In this document: piece by piece, positions 38,392 to 48,012 of the stretch | How the letters are laid out: the number at the start of each line of letters is the position of its first letter | How positions within the stretch are numbered: the stretch's first letter is position 1 | Assembly: GCF_014268805.2 (NCBI RefSeq) | Contig: NZ_JABWRF020000002.1 | Location: 124,001 to 188,000 of the forward strand | Source: Pseudomonas farsensis | GTDB taxonomy: Bacteria; Pseudomonadota; Gammaproteobacteria; Pseudomonadales; Pseudomonadaceae | Length of the DNA: 64,000 bases | Direction of reading: 5' to 3' | Made by a program: the position numbers and the translations under genes | Notes under the pieces: generated by a model | What the model was told of the DNA's origin: nothing | Seen by the model: only the letters and a program-made list of their open reading frames with translations | Databases searched by the model: none

Positions 38392-40074
38392 ATGAAAGAG
38401 AAACCGGCAACAGCGACGGCTCCGGCCCCCGCCACCCACATGACGGTGCAGAACGCGATCACCGGCCTGCGTGGCCGTGACCTGATCTCGACCCTGCGCC
38501 ATGTCGGCCGCCATGGCCTGCGCCACCCGCTGCACACCGCCCGGCACCTGCTGGAGCTCGGTGGCGCGCTGGGCCGGGTGATGCTTGGCGACACGCCCTA
38601 CCAGCCGCACCCGCGCGACAAGCGCTTCAGCGACCCCACCTGGAGCGAAAACCCGCTTTACCGCCGCGGCCTGCAGGCGTACCTGGCCTGGCAGAAACAA
38701 ACCCGCCTGTGGATCGAGGAAAGCTCGCTGAGCCACGACGACCGCGCCCGGGCGCAGTTTCTGTTCAACCTGATCAACGACGCCATCGCTCCCAGCAACT
38801 CGCCGCTCAACCCGCTGGCCATCAAGGAGCTGCTCAATACTGGCGGGCAGAGCCTGCTGCGCGGCGCCGGCCACCTGCTGGACGATTTGCGCCACAACGA
38901 CGGGCTGCCGCGCCAGGTCGACGAGCGCGCCTTCGAGGTCGGCGGCAACCTGGCCAACACCCCAGGCGCCGTGGTGTTTCGCAACGAGCTGCTGGAGCTC
39001 ATCCAGTACCAGCCGCTTAGCGAAAAACAACACGCCCGCCCGCTGCTGGTGGTGCCGCCGCAGATCAACAAGTTCTACATTTTCGACCTGAGCCCGACCA
39101 ACAGCTTTGTGCAGTACATGCTCAAGAACGGCTTGCAGGTGTTCATGGTCAGTTGGCGCAACCCCGACCCCAGCCATCGCGAATGCGGCCTGTCGAGCTA
39201 CGTGCAGGCGCTTGAGCAAGCGCTGGATGCCTGCCGCAGCATCAGCGGCAACCGCGACCCCAACCTCATGGGTGCCTGCGCCGGCGGCCTGACCATTGCC
39301 GCCTTGCAGGGCCACTTGCAGGCCAGGCAGCAACTGCGCAAGGTGCACAGCGCCACCTACCTGGTGAGCCTGCTGGACAGCCAGTTCGACAGCCCCGCCA
39401 GCCTGTTCGCCGACGAGCAGACCATCGAGGCGTCCAAGCGCCGCTCGTACCAGCGCGGGGTGCTCGATGGTGGCGAGGTGTCGCGGATCTTCGCCTGGAT
39501 GCGGCCCAACGACCTGATCTGGAACTACTGGGTCAACAACTACCTGATGGGCAAGACCCCGCCGGCCTTCGACATCCTTTACTGGAACGCCGACAACACA
39601 CGCCTGCCCGCGGCGTTGCATGGCGACCTGCTGGATTTCTTCAAGCTCAACCCACTGACCTTCGCCGGCGGCCTGCACGTGTGCGGCACGCCCATCGACC
39701 TCAAGCAGGTTGGCCTGGACAGCTTTACCGTGGCCGGCAGCAACGACCACATCACCCCGTGGGATGCGGTGTACCGTTCAGCGCTACTGCTGGGCGGCGA
39801 AAAGCGGTTCGTGCTGTCGCACAGCGGGCATATCCAGAGCATCATCAACCCGCCGGGCAACCCCAAGGCCTATTACCTGGACAACCCGAAGATTTCCGGC
39901 GACCCACGCGCCTGGTTCCACGATGCCCACCGCCACGACGGCAGTTGGTGGCCGCAGTGGCTGGCGTGGATCAGCCAGCGCTCAGGCCCGTTGAAGGCGC
40001 CGCGCACCGCGCTGGGCAACACAACCTACCCACCCCTGTGCCCGGCGCCGGGCACCTATGTGAAGGTGCGCTGA
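38392..40074 (+). CDS. phaC2: Medium-chain-length PHA synthase 2 (class II)
   Basis: Second synthase, 560 residues, collinear with PhaC1. The catalytic box reads GACAGG with Cys296; Asp452 lies in AGSNDHITPW and His480 in HSGHIQS. N-terminal residues (MKEKPATATAPAPATHMTVQNAI) differ from PhaC1, as usual. It shares long blocks with PhaC1 such as PNDLIWNYWVNNYL and LLVVPPQINKFY, which shows origin by tandem duplication around phaZ. The start follows ATGGAGTGTTGGC; phaD begins 5 nt after the stop. Confidence 0.98.
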   Translation: MKEKPATATAPAPATHMTVQNAITGLRGRDLISTLRHVGRHGLRHPLHTARHLLELGGALGRVMLGDTPYQPHPRDKRFSDPTWSENPLYRRGLQAYLAWQKQTRLWIEESSLSHDDRARAQFLFNLINDAIAPSNSPLNPLAIKELLNTGGQSLLRGAGHLLDDLRHNDGLPRQVDERAFEVGGNLANTPGAVVFRNELLELIQYQPLSEKQHARPLLVVPPQINKFYIFDLSPTNSFVQYMLKNGLQVFMVSWRNPDPSHRECGLSSYVQALEQALDACRSISGNRDPNLMGACAGGLTIAALQGHLQARQQLRKVHSATYLVSLLDSQFDSPASLFADEQTIEASKRRSYQRGVLDGGEVSRIFAWMRPNDLIWNYWVNNYLMGKTPPAFDILYWNADNTRLPAALHGDLLDFFKLNPLTFAGGLHVCGTPIDLKQVGLDSFTVAGSNDHITPWDAVYRSALLLGGEKRFVLSHSGHIQSIINPPGNPKAYYLDNPKISGDPRAWFHDAHRHDGSWWPQWLAWISQRSGPLKAPRTALGNTTYPPLCPAPGTYVKVR

Positions 40075-40078
40075 ACGG

Positions 40079-40693
40079 ATGAAAACCCGCGACCGCATCC
40101 TCGAATGCGCCCTGCAACTGTTCAACCGCCAAGGCGAGCCCAACGTCTCGACCCTGGAAATCGCCAACGAGATGGGCATCAGCCCAGGCAACCTGTACTA
40201 CCACTTCCACGGCAAGGAGCCGTTGGTAAACGGGCTTTTCGAGCGCTTCGAGGAGGCATTGATGCCGCTGCTCGACCCGCCTCTGGACGTGCGCCTGGAT
40301 GCCGAGGACTACTGGCTGTTCCTGCACTTGATCGTCGAGCGCATGGCGCAGTACCGCTTTTTGTTCCAAGACCTGTCCAACCTCACCGGGCGCCTGCCAA
40401 AGCTGGCCCGTGGTATGCGCGGGCTGATAAACGCGCTCAAGCGCACCCTCGCCGCATTGCTGGCGAGCCTGAAGAACCAGGGGCAGGTGACCAGTGAGAC
40501 CCAGGCGCTGGGGCAACTGGTCGAGCAGATCACCCTGACCTTGATGTGCTCGCTGGATTACCAGCGGGTGCTGGGCCGCGAGGGTGACGTCGGGGTGGTG
40601 GTGTATCAGGTGATGATGCTGGTGGCGCCACACCTTCAACCGCCAGCGCGCAAGGCGGCAGAGCAGTTGGCGATGCGGTATCTGGAGGGGTGA
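40079..40693 (+). CDS. phaD: TetR-family regulator PhaD
   Basis: A 204-residue TetR-type protein with the N-terminal helix-turn-helix ILECALQLFNRQGEPNVSTLEIANEMGISPGNLYYHFHGKEPL. In P. putida PhaD activates the phaC1 and phaI promoters, with a fatty-acid-derived effector, and is needed to stabilise granules. It is the last gene of the phaC1ZC2D unit, 5 nt after phaC2, and is followed by a repeat-filled gap and the convergent phaF. Confidence 0.95.
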   Translation: MKTRDRILECALQLFNRQGEPNVSTLEIANEMGISPGNLYYHFHGKEPLVNGLFERFEEALMPLLDPPLDVRLDAEDYWLFLHLIVERMAQYRFLFQDLSNLTGRLPKLARGMRGLINALKRTLAALLASLKNQGQVTSETQALGQLVEQITLTLMCSLDYQRVLGREGDVGVVVYQVMMLVAPHLQPPARKAAEQLAMRYLEG

Positions 40694-40991
40694 AATCATC
40701 GCGGGGCAAGCCCGCTCCCACCGGGCTCGCCAATTCCCATATCGATGCCGTCTACGCGGTCAGTGTAGGAGCGGCCTTGTGCCGCGAAAGGGCTGCGAAG
40801 CAGCCCCAGGATCTGAGCCCACCAGAATCGCTGGAGCTGCTTCGCAGCCCTTTCGCGACACAAGGCCGCTCCTACACAAGCAAAAGCGACTTGCCCGAAA
40901 CCATAGAATCTCCCACGTTGTGGACTGCCCCAAGTTGCGGTAGCTCACAGGCGTGGGAGCGGGCTTGCCCCGCGATCTAGGCGACGCGGCA
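40694..40991. repeat. REP-type elements between phaD and phaF
   Basis: A single unit (CATCGCGGGGCAAGCCCGCT, about 40698), a full REP inverted pair (40764-40876), the flanking module in reverse orientation (about 40876-40918, ending CCATAGAATCTCCCAC) and another single unit (40953-40977) fill the gap between the convergent genes. The outer single units are themselves in inverted order, so the whole is a nested palindrome. Confidence 0.8.
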
Positions 40992-41687
40992 TCAGGCCTG
41001 GGTTGCCGCCTCCGCTGGCGCCGATGGCGCGCTGCTGGCCGGGGCTGCACTGGCCGCCGGGGCCGCTGCGGGCTTGGCAGGTGCTTTTTTCACCGCAGGC
41101 TTTTTCGCCGCAGCAGGTTTTGCAGCAACCGGCTTGGCAGCAGGTTTCGCCGCAGGCTTGGCCGCTGCGGTTTTTGCCGCAGGTTTTGCCGCTGCAGCCT
41201 TGGCAGCCGGCTTGGCAGGTGCCTTGGCCAATGGTTTGGCCGCAGGCTTTTTAGTTGCCGCAGGCTTGGACACCGGGGCCACCGAGGCGCCAGTAAGCTT
41301 CTCGATCTGCTTGGTCAGCGTATCGACCTGCTGATGCAGCGCCTTGATCTCGTTACGGCTCGGTACACCCAGGCGCGAGATGGCGCTGTTCAGGCGCTTG
41401 TCGAAGGCTTCTTCGAGTTCGCTCCATTTGCCCAGCGCGCGGTCCTTGACGCCGCTGACCTTCGAAGTGGTCGATGACTTGGCGGTTTCGGCCACGTCTT
41501 CGGCGGTCTTCTTGGCCTGCTTTTCAGCCTTTTCGCCATCCTTTACCAGGGTGTCGAACAGCTTCGGGCCGTCCTGATCGATTTTCGAATAGATACCCAG
41601 GCCTGCGAGCCAGATCTTGCGCGAGTACTTCTCGATCCCGCCGACCCAGGAGCTGTTGTCTTTGTCGGAATTCTTCTTGCCAGCCAT
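40992..41687 (-). CDS. phaF: Phasin PhaF with histone H1-like tail
   Basis: A 231-residue granule-associated protein. The N-terminal half is an amphipathic phasin domain (SWVGGIEKYSRKIWLAGLGIYSKI, then a heptad-like coiled-coil segment IKALHQQVDTLTKQIEKLTG). The C-terminal half is made of AAKPAAK-type repeats rich in Lys, Ala and Pro, as in histone H1 and AlgP, which in P. putida binds DNA and helps share granules between daughter cells. The start at 41687 follows AGGAGAGCAGG on the minus strand. The repeat tail appears somewhat shorter than I recall for KT2440. It is cotranscribed with phaI, 10 nt upstream. Confidence 0.96.
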   Translation of the reverse strand: MAGKKNSDKDNSSWVGGIEKYSRKIWLAGLGIYSKIDQDGPKLFDTLVKDGEKAEKQAKKTAEDVAETAKSSTTSKVSGVKDRALGKWSELEEAFDKRLNSAISRLGVPSRNEIKALHQQVDTLTKQIEKLTGASVAPVSKPAATKKPAAKPLAKAPAKPAAKAAAAKPAAKTAAAKPAAKPAAKPVAAKPAAAKKPAVKKAPAKPAAAPAASAAPASSAPSAPAEAATQA

Positions 41688-41697
41688 CCTGCTCTCC

Positions 41698-42117
41698 TTA
41701 TGGTTTTTGCGCGACGCGCTCAAGCAGCTCGTGCAGCTGTTCAAGCTTTATGGACAATGCCTCTACGTCATGTTTAGACGCAATGCCGAGGCGATTCAAG
41801 GCACGCCCGACGCGCGCGTCGAATGCGCTCTCGATTTTGTCCAGCTGGACTTCAAGCCGGCCAGGCACGCGGGTGATTTCGTGGGTGGCTTCGTCGATCT
41901 GCGAGTTGGCAGCGTCCACGGCCTTGTCCAGGCGTTTCTTGCCGCGCTTTTCGACGCCTTCACCGGCTTTGACCAGCTCCTTGAAGTAGTCGGAACCTTC
42001 CTGGCCAACACGGGCGTAGGCGCCGATGCCAGCGAGCCAGATCTTGCGGGCATAGCCCCGCACTTCACCAAGGCTGCCTTGGGTCTGGTCTTTTTGCTTC
42101 AGATTAACTTTGGCCAT
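41698..42117 (-). CDS. phaI: Phasin PhaI
   Basis: A 139-residue phasin homologous to the N-terminal domain of PhaF (GYARKIWLAGIGAYARVGQEG, then a coiled coil VEALSIKLEQLHELLERV). It coats PHA granules. It is the first gene of the phaI-phaF unit. The upstream gap of 113 nt to the next minus-strand gene should contain the PhaD-dependent promoter, which I could not identify with certainty. Confidence 0.95.
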   Translation of the reverse strand: MAKVNLKQKDQTQGSLGEVRGYARKIWLAGIGAYARVGQEGSDYFKELVKAGEGVEKRGKKRLDKAVDAANSQIDEATHEITRVPGRLEVQLDKIESAFDARVGRALNRLGIASKHDVEALSIKLEQLHELLERVAQKP

Positions 42118-42211
42118 GCTCTACACCTCTTGCTCGTTCCAGGGAGGGAGAAACAGCCCATGGGAAAGGGGGCTTGAGCGTGAAGGTAGGCCTAAAAGTT
42201 AGAAATCACAC

Positions 42212-42239
42212 ACTAAAAAGCAGCTGGCCGTCAGGCCAG
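42212..42239 (-). terminator. Intrinsic terminator after the PHA-region small gene
   Basis: CTGGCC and GGCCAG pair around a TGAC loop that includes the stop codon; on the minus strand the stem is followed by CTGC and a run of five T. Confidence 0.6.
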
Positions 42240-42506
42240 GGCCTTGTCCAGGGCGCGTTCGATTTCGCCTTTGATGGTGCCGCTCATCATCGACAGCATC
42301 ATGCCCAGCTTCAGCTCGACACGAATGGAGTCTTCGCCAATCAGCACGCTGCCCTTGGCGCCGCTGCGTGAAACATCGACCTGGTCACCGTTCCAGCTGG
42401 CCTTGAGGTCGTACTCGCGGGTCAGCTTGTCGACCAGCGTTTCGGCCTTGGCGCGGGCAGCTTCGCGGCCCAGGGAGTGTTTACGTTCGACGCTGATCTG
42501 GGTCAT
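42231..42506 (-). CDS. PHA system family protein (PHA_gran_rgn type)
   Basis: A 91-residue protein starting MTQISVERKHSLGREAARAKAETLVDKL, followed by short strands (VDVSRSGAKGSVLIGEDSIRVELKLG) and an amphipathic C-terminal helix. This matches the small polyhydroxyalkanoic acid system family often found beside phaI/phaF in pseudomonads. Its function is unknown. The start at 42506 follows CAGGAACACCCG. It is divergent from ubiE with a 125-nt gap. Confidence 0.8.
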   Translation of the reverse strand: MTQISVERKHSLGREAARAKAETLVDKLTREYDLKASWNGDQVDVSRSGAKGSVLIGEDSIRVELKLGMMLSMMSGTIKGEIERALDKALA

Positions 42507-42631
42507 GCGGGTGTTCCTGAAGATAAAGACATAATTGCCATTATGCCCGCGACCCCGCTGCGGCACACCCCGCCAAGACAAATCCGCCCGCAGCCCCTAG
42601 AATGGCGGTAATTTTTTACTGGTGAAGCGAA

Positions 42632-43402
42632 ATGACCGACCCGCGCAAAGGCGACCACGCCGAACCCACCACCCATTTCGGCTTCCAGGACGTGCCTGAA
42701 AGCCAAAAGGCGAAGAAAGTCGCCGAAGTGTTCCACTCCGTCGCCGCTAAATACGACCTGATGAACGACGTGCTGTCCGGTGGCATGCACCGCCTGTGGA
42801 AGCGCTTCACCATCGAACTGTCGGGCGTGCGCACCGGCAACCGCGTGCTCGACATCGCCGGCGGCACGGGCGACCTGGCCGCCAAGTTCTCGCGCCTGGT
42901 CGGCCCAACCGGCCAAGTGGTACTCGCCGACATCAACGAATCGATGCTCAAGGTTGGCCGTGACCGCCTGCTCGACCGCGGCGTTGCCGGCAACATCGAA
43001 TTCGTCCAGGCAGACGCCGAAAAGCTGCCCTTCCCGGACAACCACTTCGACTGCGTGACCATCGCCTTCGGCCTGCGCAACGTCACCCACAAAGAAGACG
43101 CCATTCGCTCGATGCTGCGCGTGCTCAAGCCCGGTGGCCGGCTGTTGATCCTGGAATTCTCCAAGCCTACCAACAAGCTCATGTCCAAGGCCTACGACGC
43201 CTATTCGTTCGCCTTCATGCCGCTGGCCGGCAAGCTGATCACCAACGACTCGGAAAGCTACCGCTACCTGGCCGAATCGATCCGCATGCACCCAGACCAG
43301 GAAACCCTGAAAAGCATGATGGTCGCCGCCGGCTTCGACCGCGTCACCTACCACAACATGACCAGCGGTATCGTTGCCGTGCACCGCGGGATCAAACCCT
43401 GA
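42632..43402 (+). CDS. ubiE: Ubiquinone/menaquinone C-methyltransferase
   Basis: A 256-residue SAM-dependent methyltransferase that adds the C-methyl group to the demethylated quinone ring. It shows [33 protein letters not shown] at the N-terminus, motif [16 protein letters not shown], and [35 protein letters not shown]. It heads ubiE-ubiJ-ubiB, a conserved aerobic quinone unit. Start ATG 42632 follows GGTGAAGCGA. Confidence 0.97.
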   Translation: MTDPRKGDHAEPTTHFGFQDVPESQKAKKVAEVFHSVAAKYDLMNDVLSGGMHRLWKRFTIELSGVRTGNRVLDIAGGTGDLAAKFSRLVGPTGQVVLADINESMLKVGRDRLLDRGVAGNIEFVQADAEKLPFPDNHFDCVTIAFGLRNVTHKEDAIRSMLRVLKPGGRLLILEFSKPTNKLMSKAYDAYSFAFMPLAGKLITNDSESYRYLAESIRMHPDQETLKSMMVAAGFDRVTYHNMTSGIVAVHRGIKP

Positions 43403-44025
43403 TGCTGCTGGCCGGCCTGCTCGCCAGCGCCGAACACGGCATCAACCATGTGCTGCGCATGGACAGCACGGCGCTGCCGCGGCTGGCCGCCCTTGAAGGC
43501 AAGGTGGTCGAGATCGACTGCCTGCAGCCGGCGCTGAAACTGTTCGTGCTGCCCGACGACCAGGGCCTGATGCTCGCCGCCCACTGGGAAGGCGGCGTCG
43601 ACTGCACCCTGCGCGCCCCAGCCGGGCGCTTGGCGCAACTGGCCCTGGCCGGCGACAAGACCGCCGTGCTGCACAGCCCGCAGGTGCAATTGCATGGCGA
43701 CACCGCGGTGCTGCTCGACCTGTTCGGCATACTGCAAGACCTCGACCTGGACTGGGAATACGAGCTGCAGCGCTGGCTTGGCCCGGTGCCGACCGCCCTG
43801 CTGGCCGGCCACCTGCGCCTGCGTGCGCGCTGGTCCCGGCAAGGCCTGACGCGTTTCAGTCAAAACCTTTCCGAGTACCTGGCCGAAGAGTCGCGTACGC
43901 TGGTCGGTAAACGCGAAGCAGAAGCGGCGTTCAGCGAGCTCGATGCGCTGAAGGTCGATATCGAACGCCTGGAGGCGCGCATGCGCCGTCTCGCCCACAC
44001 TCTTGATACCAGCGATAACGCATGA
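43402..44025 (+). CDS. ubiJ: Ubiquinone biosynthesis accessory factor UbiJ (SCP2 domain)
   Basis: A 207-residue protein with an N-terminal SCP2/sterol-carrier-like lipid-binding domain ([38 protein letters not shown]) and a C-terminal coiled coil ([30 protein letters not shown]). In E. coli UbiJ scaffolds the soluble Ubi complex and binds its lipid intermediates. The start overlaps the ubiE stop and the end overlaps ubiB (ATGA), so the three are translationally coupled. Confidence 0.93.
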   Translation: MLLAGLLASAEHGINHVLRMDSTALPRLAALEGKVVEIDCLQPALKLFVLPDDQGLMLAAHWEGGVDCTLRAPAGRLAQLALAGDKTAVLHSPQVQLHGDTAVLLDLFGILQDLDLDWEYELQRWLGPVPTALLAGHLRLRARWSRQGLTRFSQNLSEYLAEESRTLVGKREAEAAFSELDALKVDIERLEARMRRLAHTLDTSDNA

Positions 44026-45635
44026 AGCTGCTCGCCGTCCGCCGTCTGTTGCGCATCCAGCGCGTCGTGATCCGCTACCGCCTCGATGACTTGCTGTTCG
44101 AACAGCCCATGCTGCCGTGGTGGCTGGCCAGCTTGCGCCTGCTGATGCCTTGGCGCTGGCTGCCGCGCAAGGCATCCGCACTGAGCCGGGGCGCACGCCT
44201 GCGCCTGGCGCTGCAAGACCTGGGTCCGATCTTCATCAAGTTCGGCCAGTTGCTGTCTACCCGCCGCGACCTGCTGCCCACCGACATCGCCGATGAGCTG
44301 ATGCTGTTGCAGGACCGCGTGCCGCCGTTCGATCCCAAGCAGGCCGTGGCGCTGATCGAGGCGCAACTAGGCGCCAAGGTGGGCGAAGTATTCAGCCGCT
44401 TCGACGTCGAGCCGCTGGCCTCGGCCTCGGTGGCGCAGGTGCACGCAGCCCGGCTTAAAACCGGTGAAGAGGTGGTGGTCAAAGTGGTGCGCCCCGGCCT
44501 CAAGCCAGTCATCGCCCAAGACCTGGCCTGGCTGTTCCTGATCGCCAAGGCCGCCGAGCGTGCCTCGGCCGATGCGCGGCGCCTGCACCCGGTGGAAATC
44601 GTCGGCGACTACGAAAAAACCATCTACGACGAGCTCGACCTGCTGCGCGAGGCGGCCAACGCCAGCCAGCTGCGGCGCAATTTCGAAGGCTCGGAACTGA
44701 TGTACGTGCCCCAGGTGTACTGGGACCTGTGCCGGCCCAAGGTGCTGGTGATGGAGCGTATCTATGGCGTGCCGGTCACCGACATGGCCACGCTTGCCGA
44801 CCAGCGCACCGACATGAAAATGCTCGCCGAGCGCGGCGTCGAGGTGTTCTTCACCCAGGTGTTCCGTGACAGCTTCTTCCACGCCGACATGCACCCCGGC
44901 AACATCTTCGTCAGCACCGTCAAGCCGTGGAGCCCGCAGTACATCGCCATCGACTGTGGCATCGTCGGCAGCCTGACCGCCGAAGACCAGGATTACCTCG
45001 CCCGCAACCTGATCGCCTTCTTCAAGCGCGACTACCGCCGCGTCGCCGAGCTGCATATCGATTCGGGCTGGGTGCCGGCGCAAACCAAGGTCAATGAATT
45101 CGAAGCGGCCATTCGCACGGTGTGCGAGCCGATCTTCGAAAAACCCCTGAAAGACATCTCGTTCGGCCAGGTGCTGATGCGCCTGTTCCAGACCGCGCGG
45201 CGCTTCAACATGGAAGTGCAGCCGCAACTGGTGCTGTTGCAGAAGACCCTGCTCAACATCGAAGGCCTGGGCCGCCAGCTGTACCCGGACCTCGACCTGT
45301 GGAGCACCGCCAAGCCGTTCCTGGAACGCTGGATGCGCGAGCGCATGAGCCCCAAGGCGGTGCTGGGCAACCTGTACAGCCAGGCCGAACAACTGCCGCA
45401 CCTGGCAGACATGACCCGCGACCTGCTCGAACGCCTGTCGCAACCGCACCTGAACGACCCGCCCATGCCCGAACGGCGCCGCAGCGCCGACAACTGGGCG
45501 CTGCGCCTGCTCGGTGCCGGGCTGCTCGCCGGTGGCGCCACCCTGGCGGCCGGCGCCGTCAGCCTCAGCGCCCCGGCCGCCTGGCCGGCCTGGCTGATGC
45601 TGGCGGCGGGGTTGTACCTGATCGTGCGCCGATAG
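44022..45635 (+). CDS. ubiB: UbiB atypical kinase-like protein for ubiquinone synthesis
   Basis: A 537-residue member of the ABC1/ADCK/UbiB family. It has the invariant KxGQ extension ([16 protein letters not shown]), the Ala-rich nucleotide loop [14 protein letters not shown], the lysine in [20 protein letters not shown] and AIDCGIVG. The C-terminus has two hydrophobic helices ([18 protein letters not shown] and [17 protein letters not shown]) that anchor it in the inner membrane. It acts with UbiJ and the Ubi complex as an ATPase. Last of the ubiEJB unit. Confidence 0.97.
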   Translation: MKLLAVRRLLRIQRVVIRYRLDDLLFEQPMLPWWLASLRLLMPWRWLPRKASALSRGARLRLALQDLGPIFIKFGQLLSTRRDLLPTDIADELMLLQDRVPPFDPKQAVALIEAQLGAKVGEVFSRFDVEPLASASVAQVHAARLKTGEEVVVKVVRPGLKPVIAQDLAWLFLIAKAAERASADARRLHPVEIVGDYEKTIYDELDLLREAANASQLRRNFEGSELMYVPQVYWDLCRPKVLVMERIYGVPVTDMATLADQRTDMKMLAERGVEVFFTQVFRDSFFHADMHPGNIFVSTVKPWSPQYIAIDCGIVGSLTAEDQDYLARNLIAFFKRDYRRVAELHIDSGWVPAQTKVNEFEAAIRTVCEPIFEKPLKDISFGQVLMRLFQTARRFNMEVQPQLVLLQKTLLNIEGLGRQLYPDLDLWSTAKPFLERWMRERMSPKAVLGNLYSQAEQLPHLADMTRDLLERLSQPHLNDPPMPERRRSADNWALRLLGAGLLAGGATLAAGAVSLSAPAAWPAWLMLAAGLYLIVRR

Positions 45636-45708
45636 CCAGCCGCGCCGCTGGCTGGCACACTACCGAACTGGGGCCCGGTACAGGAGCGGGCCTGCTCTGG
45701 AGTCGACG

Positions 45709-46101
45709 ATGAAAGACTGGCTGGACGAGATCAAGTGGAACAGTGATGGCCTGGTACCGGCCATTGCCCAGGACCACAAGACCGGGCGTGTACTGATGAT
45801 GGCCTGGATGAACCGTGAGTCGCTGGCCCTGACCGCCGCCGAGCAACGCGCCATCTACTGGTCGCGTTCGCGGGGCAAGCTGTGGCGCAAGGGTGAAGAG
45901 TCGGGCCATGTGCAAAAACTGCACGAAATGCGCCTGGACTGCGATGCCGACGTGATCATCCTGATGGTCGAGCAGCTCGGCCAGATCGCCTGCCACACCG
46001 GCCGTGAAAGCTGCTTCTACCGTGTGTTCGAAAACGGCCAGTGGATCACCGTCGACCCGGTCCTCAAGGACCCGCACGCCATCTACAGCGCAGGACATTG
46101 A
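45709..46101 (+). CDS. hisI: Phosphoribosyl-AMP cyclohydrolase
   Basis: Third enzyme of histidine synthesis, 130 residues. Motifs: [43 protein letters not shown], and the metal-binding [14 protein letters not shown] with [10 protein letters not shown]. HisI and HisE are separate proteins here, in contrast to the fused enterobacterial HisIE. Start ATG 45709; hisE follows after 1 nt. Confidence 0.97.
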   Translation: MKDWLDEIKWNSDGLVPAIAQDHKTGRVLMMAWMNRESLALTAAEQRAIYWSRSRGKLWRKGEESGHVQKLHEMRLDCDADVIILMVEQLGQIACHTGRESCFYRVFENGQWITVDPVLKDPHAIYSAGH

Positions 46102-46102
46102 C

Positions 46103-46438
46103 ATGAGCGACACCCTCGACCGCCTGGCCGAAGTGCTGGAACAACGCAAAAACGCAGCGCCCGACAGCAGCTACGTGGCCAGCCTGTACCATAAGGGCCT
46201 GAACAAGATTCTCGAAAAGCTCGGCGAAGAGTCGGTCGAGACCATCATTGCTGCCAAGGATGCTGCCATCAGCAACGACTGCAGCGATGTCATCTACGAA
46301 ACTGCCGACCTGTGGTTCCATAGCCTGGTGATGCTCAGCGCACTGGGGCAACATCCACAGGCGGTGCTGGATGAACTGGATCGCCGTTTCGGGCTGTCCG
46401 GGCATGACGAAAAGGCTGCACGCGCGCCGTCTGCCTGA
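46103..46438 (+). CDS. hisE: Phosphoribosyl-ATP pyrophosphatase
   Basis: Second enzyme of histidine synthesis, 111 residues. It has the all-alpha MazG-like fold with [14 protein letters not shown] and [20 protein letters not shown], which carry the Mg-binding Glu and Asp residues. The ATG at 46103 follows hisI immediately (CAGGACATTGAC). A REP pair separates it from tatA. Confidence 0.96.
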   Translation: MSDTLDRLAEVLEQRKNAAPDSSYVASLYHKGLNKILEKLGEESVETIIAAKDAAISNDCSDVIYETADLWFHSLVMLSALGQHPQAVLDELDRRFGLSGHDEKAARAPSA

Positions 46439-46465
46439 ATGAATGACGGGGGCGCCTTGCGACCC

Positions 46466-46551
46466 TTCGCGGCGCAAGGCCGCTCCTACACCAATCGCAA
46501 CCCCCTGTAGGAGCGGCCTCGTGTCGCGAACGGGCTGCAAAGCAGCTCCAG
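46466..46551. repeat. Inverted REP units between hisE and tatA
   Basis: TTCGCGGCGCAAGGCCGCTC (46466-46485) and, inverted, GAGCGGCCTCGTGTCGCGAA (46511-46530) face each other around a 25-nt centre. They precede the tatA ribosome site. Confidence 0.75.
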
Positions 46552-46588
46552 GGCCCGAAACACAGACACCTATTTTCAGGAGTGCGAC

Positions 46589-46870
46589 ATGGGTATTTTT
46601 GACTGGAAACACTGGATCGTCCTGCTGATCGTCGTGGTGCTGGTATTCGGCACCAAAAAGCTGAAGAACCTCGGCGGCGACCTGGGCGAATCGATCAAGG
46701 GCTTCCGTAAAGCCATGAACGACGAAGAAACCAAGCCGGCCGAACCAACCGTTACGCCGGCTCAGCCAGCCCAGCCCGTGCCGCCGGTGCAAACCACCGT
46801 GCAGCCGCCTCAGGGCCACACCCTCGAAGGCCAGGCCCAGCCGGCCCAAGATCCGCTGCGTAAAGACTGA
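46589..46870 (+). CDS. tatA: Sec-independent protein translocase TatA
   Basis: A 93-residue protein with one N-terminal helix ([18 protein letters not shown]), the FGTKKL hinge, the amphipathic helix [21 protein letters not shown] and a Pro/Gln-rich tail. It forms the variable-size pore for folded proteins carrying twin-arginine signals. Start ATG 46589 preceded by TTCAGGAGTGCGAC. First gene of tatABC. Confidence 0.96.
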   Translation: MGIFDWKHWIVLLIVVVLVFGTKKLKNLGGDLGESIKGFRKAMNDEETKPAEPTVTPAQPAQPVPPVQTTVQPPQGHTLEGQAQPAQDPLRKD

Positions 46871-46873
46871 CCC

Positions 46874-47227
46874 ATGTTCGGTATCAGTTTCAGCGAGCTG
46901 CTGCTCGTCGGCCTTGTCGCCCTGCTGGTTCTCGGCCCCGAGCGCCTGCCGGGCGCTGCGCGGACAGCAGGGCTGTGGATCGGGCGCCTGAAGCGCAGCT
47001 TCAACGCCATCAAGATGGAAGTCGAGCGCGAAATCGGCGCCGACGACATCCGCCGCCAGCTGCACAACGAGCACATTCTGCAAATGGAAGAGGAAGCCAA
47101 GCGCATCCTCAACCCGCACAAGCCCGCCGCCAGCCCTGAAACACCCGCAGCGCCTGCCGCCATCAGCCCCGAGCAGGCGCCTGCAACGCCACCCTCCGAG
47201 CCGCCACAACCCCCGCGAGCCCCATGA
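46874..47227 (+). CDS. tatB: Sec-independent protein translocase TatB
   Basis: A 117-residue protein: [33 protein letters not shown] gives the membrane helix and the LGPERLP hinge characteristic of TatB, followed by an amphipathic helix and a Pro/Ala-rich tail. With TatC it forms the signal-peptide receptor. It begins 3 nt after tatA and its stop overlaps tatC by 4 nt (ATGA). Confidence 0.96.
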   Translation: MFGISFSELLLVGLVALLVLGPERLPGAARTAGLWIGRLKRSFNAIKMEVEREIGADDIRRQLHNEHILQMEEEAKRILNPHKPAASPETPAAPAAISPEQAPATPPSEPPQPPRAP

Positions 47228-48012
47228 GCGAGAATCCGGAACATGACCAGCCGATGCCGCTGGTCTCGCACCTGACCGAACTGCGCACGCGCCTGCTGCG
47301 CTGTGTCGCGGTCATTTTTCTGATCTTCGCCGGGCTGTTCTCCTTCGCCCAGCAGATCTACACCCTGGTGTCGGCGCCGCTGCGCGACCACTTGCCGGCC
47401 AACGCCACGATGATCGCCACCGACGTGGCCTCGCCGTTCCTGACGCCGTTCAAGCTGACCATGATCGTCTCGCTGTTTCTGGCGATCCCGGTCATCCTGC
47501 AGCAGATCTGGGGGTTCATCGCCCCGGGCCTGTACCGTCACGAAAAGCGCATCGCCATCCCGCTGCTGGTGTCGAGCATCCTGCTGTTCTACGCCGGCAT
47601 GGCGTTCGCCTATTTCCTGGTGTTCCCGCTGATGTTCAGCTTCTTCGCCGCCGCCACCCCTGAAGGCGTGTCGATGATGACCGACATCGCCAGCTACCTT
47701 GATTTCGTCATGACCTTGTTCTTCGCCTTCGGCGTAGCCTTCGAGATCCCGGTGGCCGTGGTGCTGCTGGTTTGGATCGGCGTGGTCGATGTGCAGTACC
47801 TGAAGAAGGTCCGCCCGTACGTGATCATCGGCTGCTTCGTGGTAGGCATGATCCTCACCCCGCCGGACATTTTCTCGCAGACCCTGCTCGCCGTGCCGAT
47901 GTGGCTGTTGTTCGAGATCGGCGTGCTGTGCGGCAGCCTGATCCGCAAGCGCAGCGCTGCGCCAGACCCGGCGGACGACCACAACGACCAGCCCCCCGCG
48001 ACCCAGCCGTGA
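47224..48012 (+). CDS. tatC: Sec-independent protein translocase TatC
   Basis: A 262-residue membrane protein with six helices; [17 protein letters not shown] is the conserved N-terminal signal-recognition segment, and [12 protein letters not shown] and [25 protein letters not shown] are family blocks. Its GTGA overlap with the next gene places the RsmE-type methyltransferase in the tat operon. Confidence 0.97.
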   Translation: MSENPEHDQPMPLVSHLTELRTRLLRCVAVIFLIFAGLFSFAQQIYTLVSAPLRDHLPANATMIATDVASPFLTPFKLTMIVSLFLAIPVILQQIWGFIAPGLYRHEKRIAIPLLVSSILLFYAGMAFAYFLVFPLMFSFFAAATPEGVSMMTDIASYLDFVMTLFFAFGVAFEIPVAVVLLVWIGVVDVQYLKKVRPYVIIGCFVVGMILTPPDIFSQTLLAVPMWLLFEIGVLCGSLIRKRSAAPDPADDHNDQPPATQP

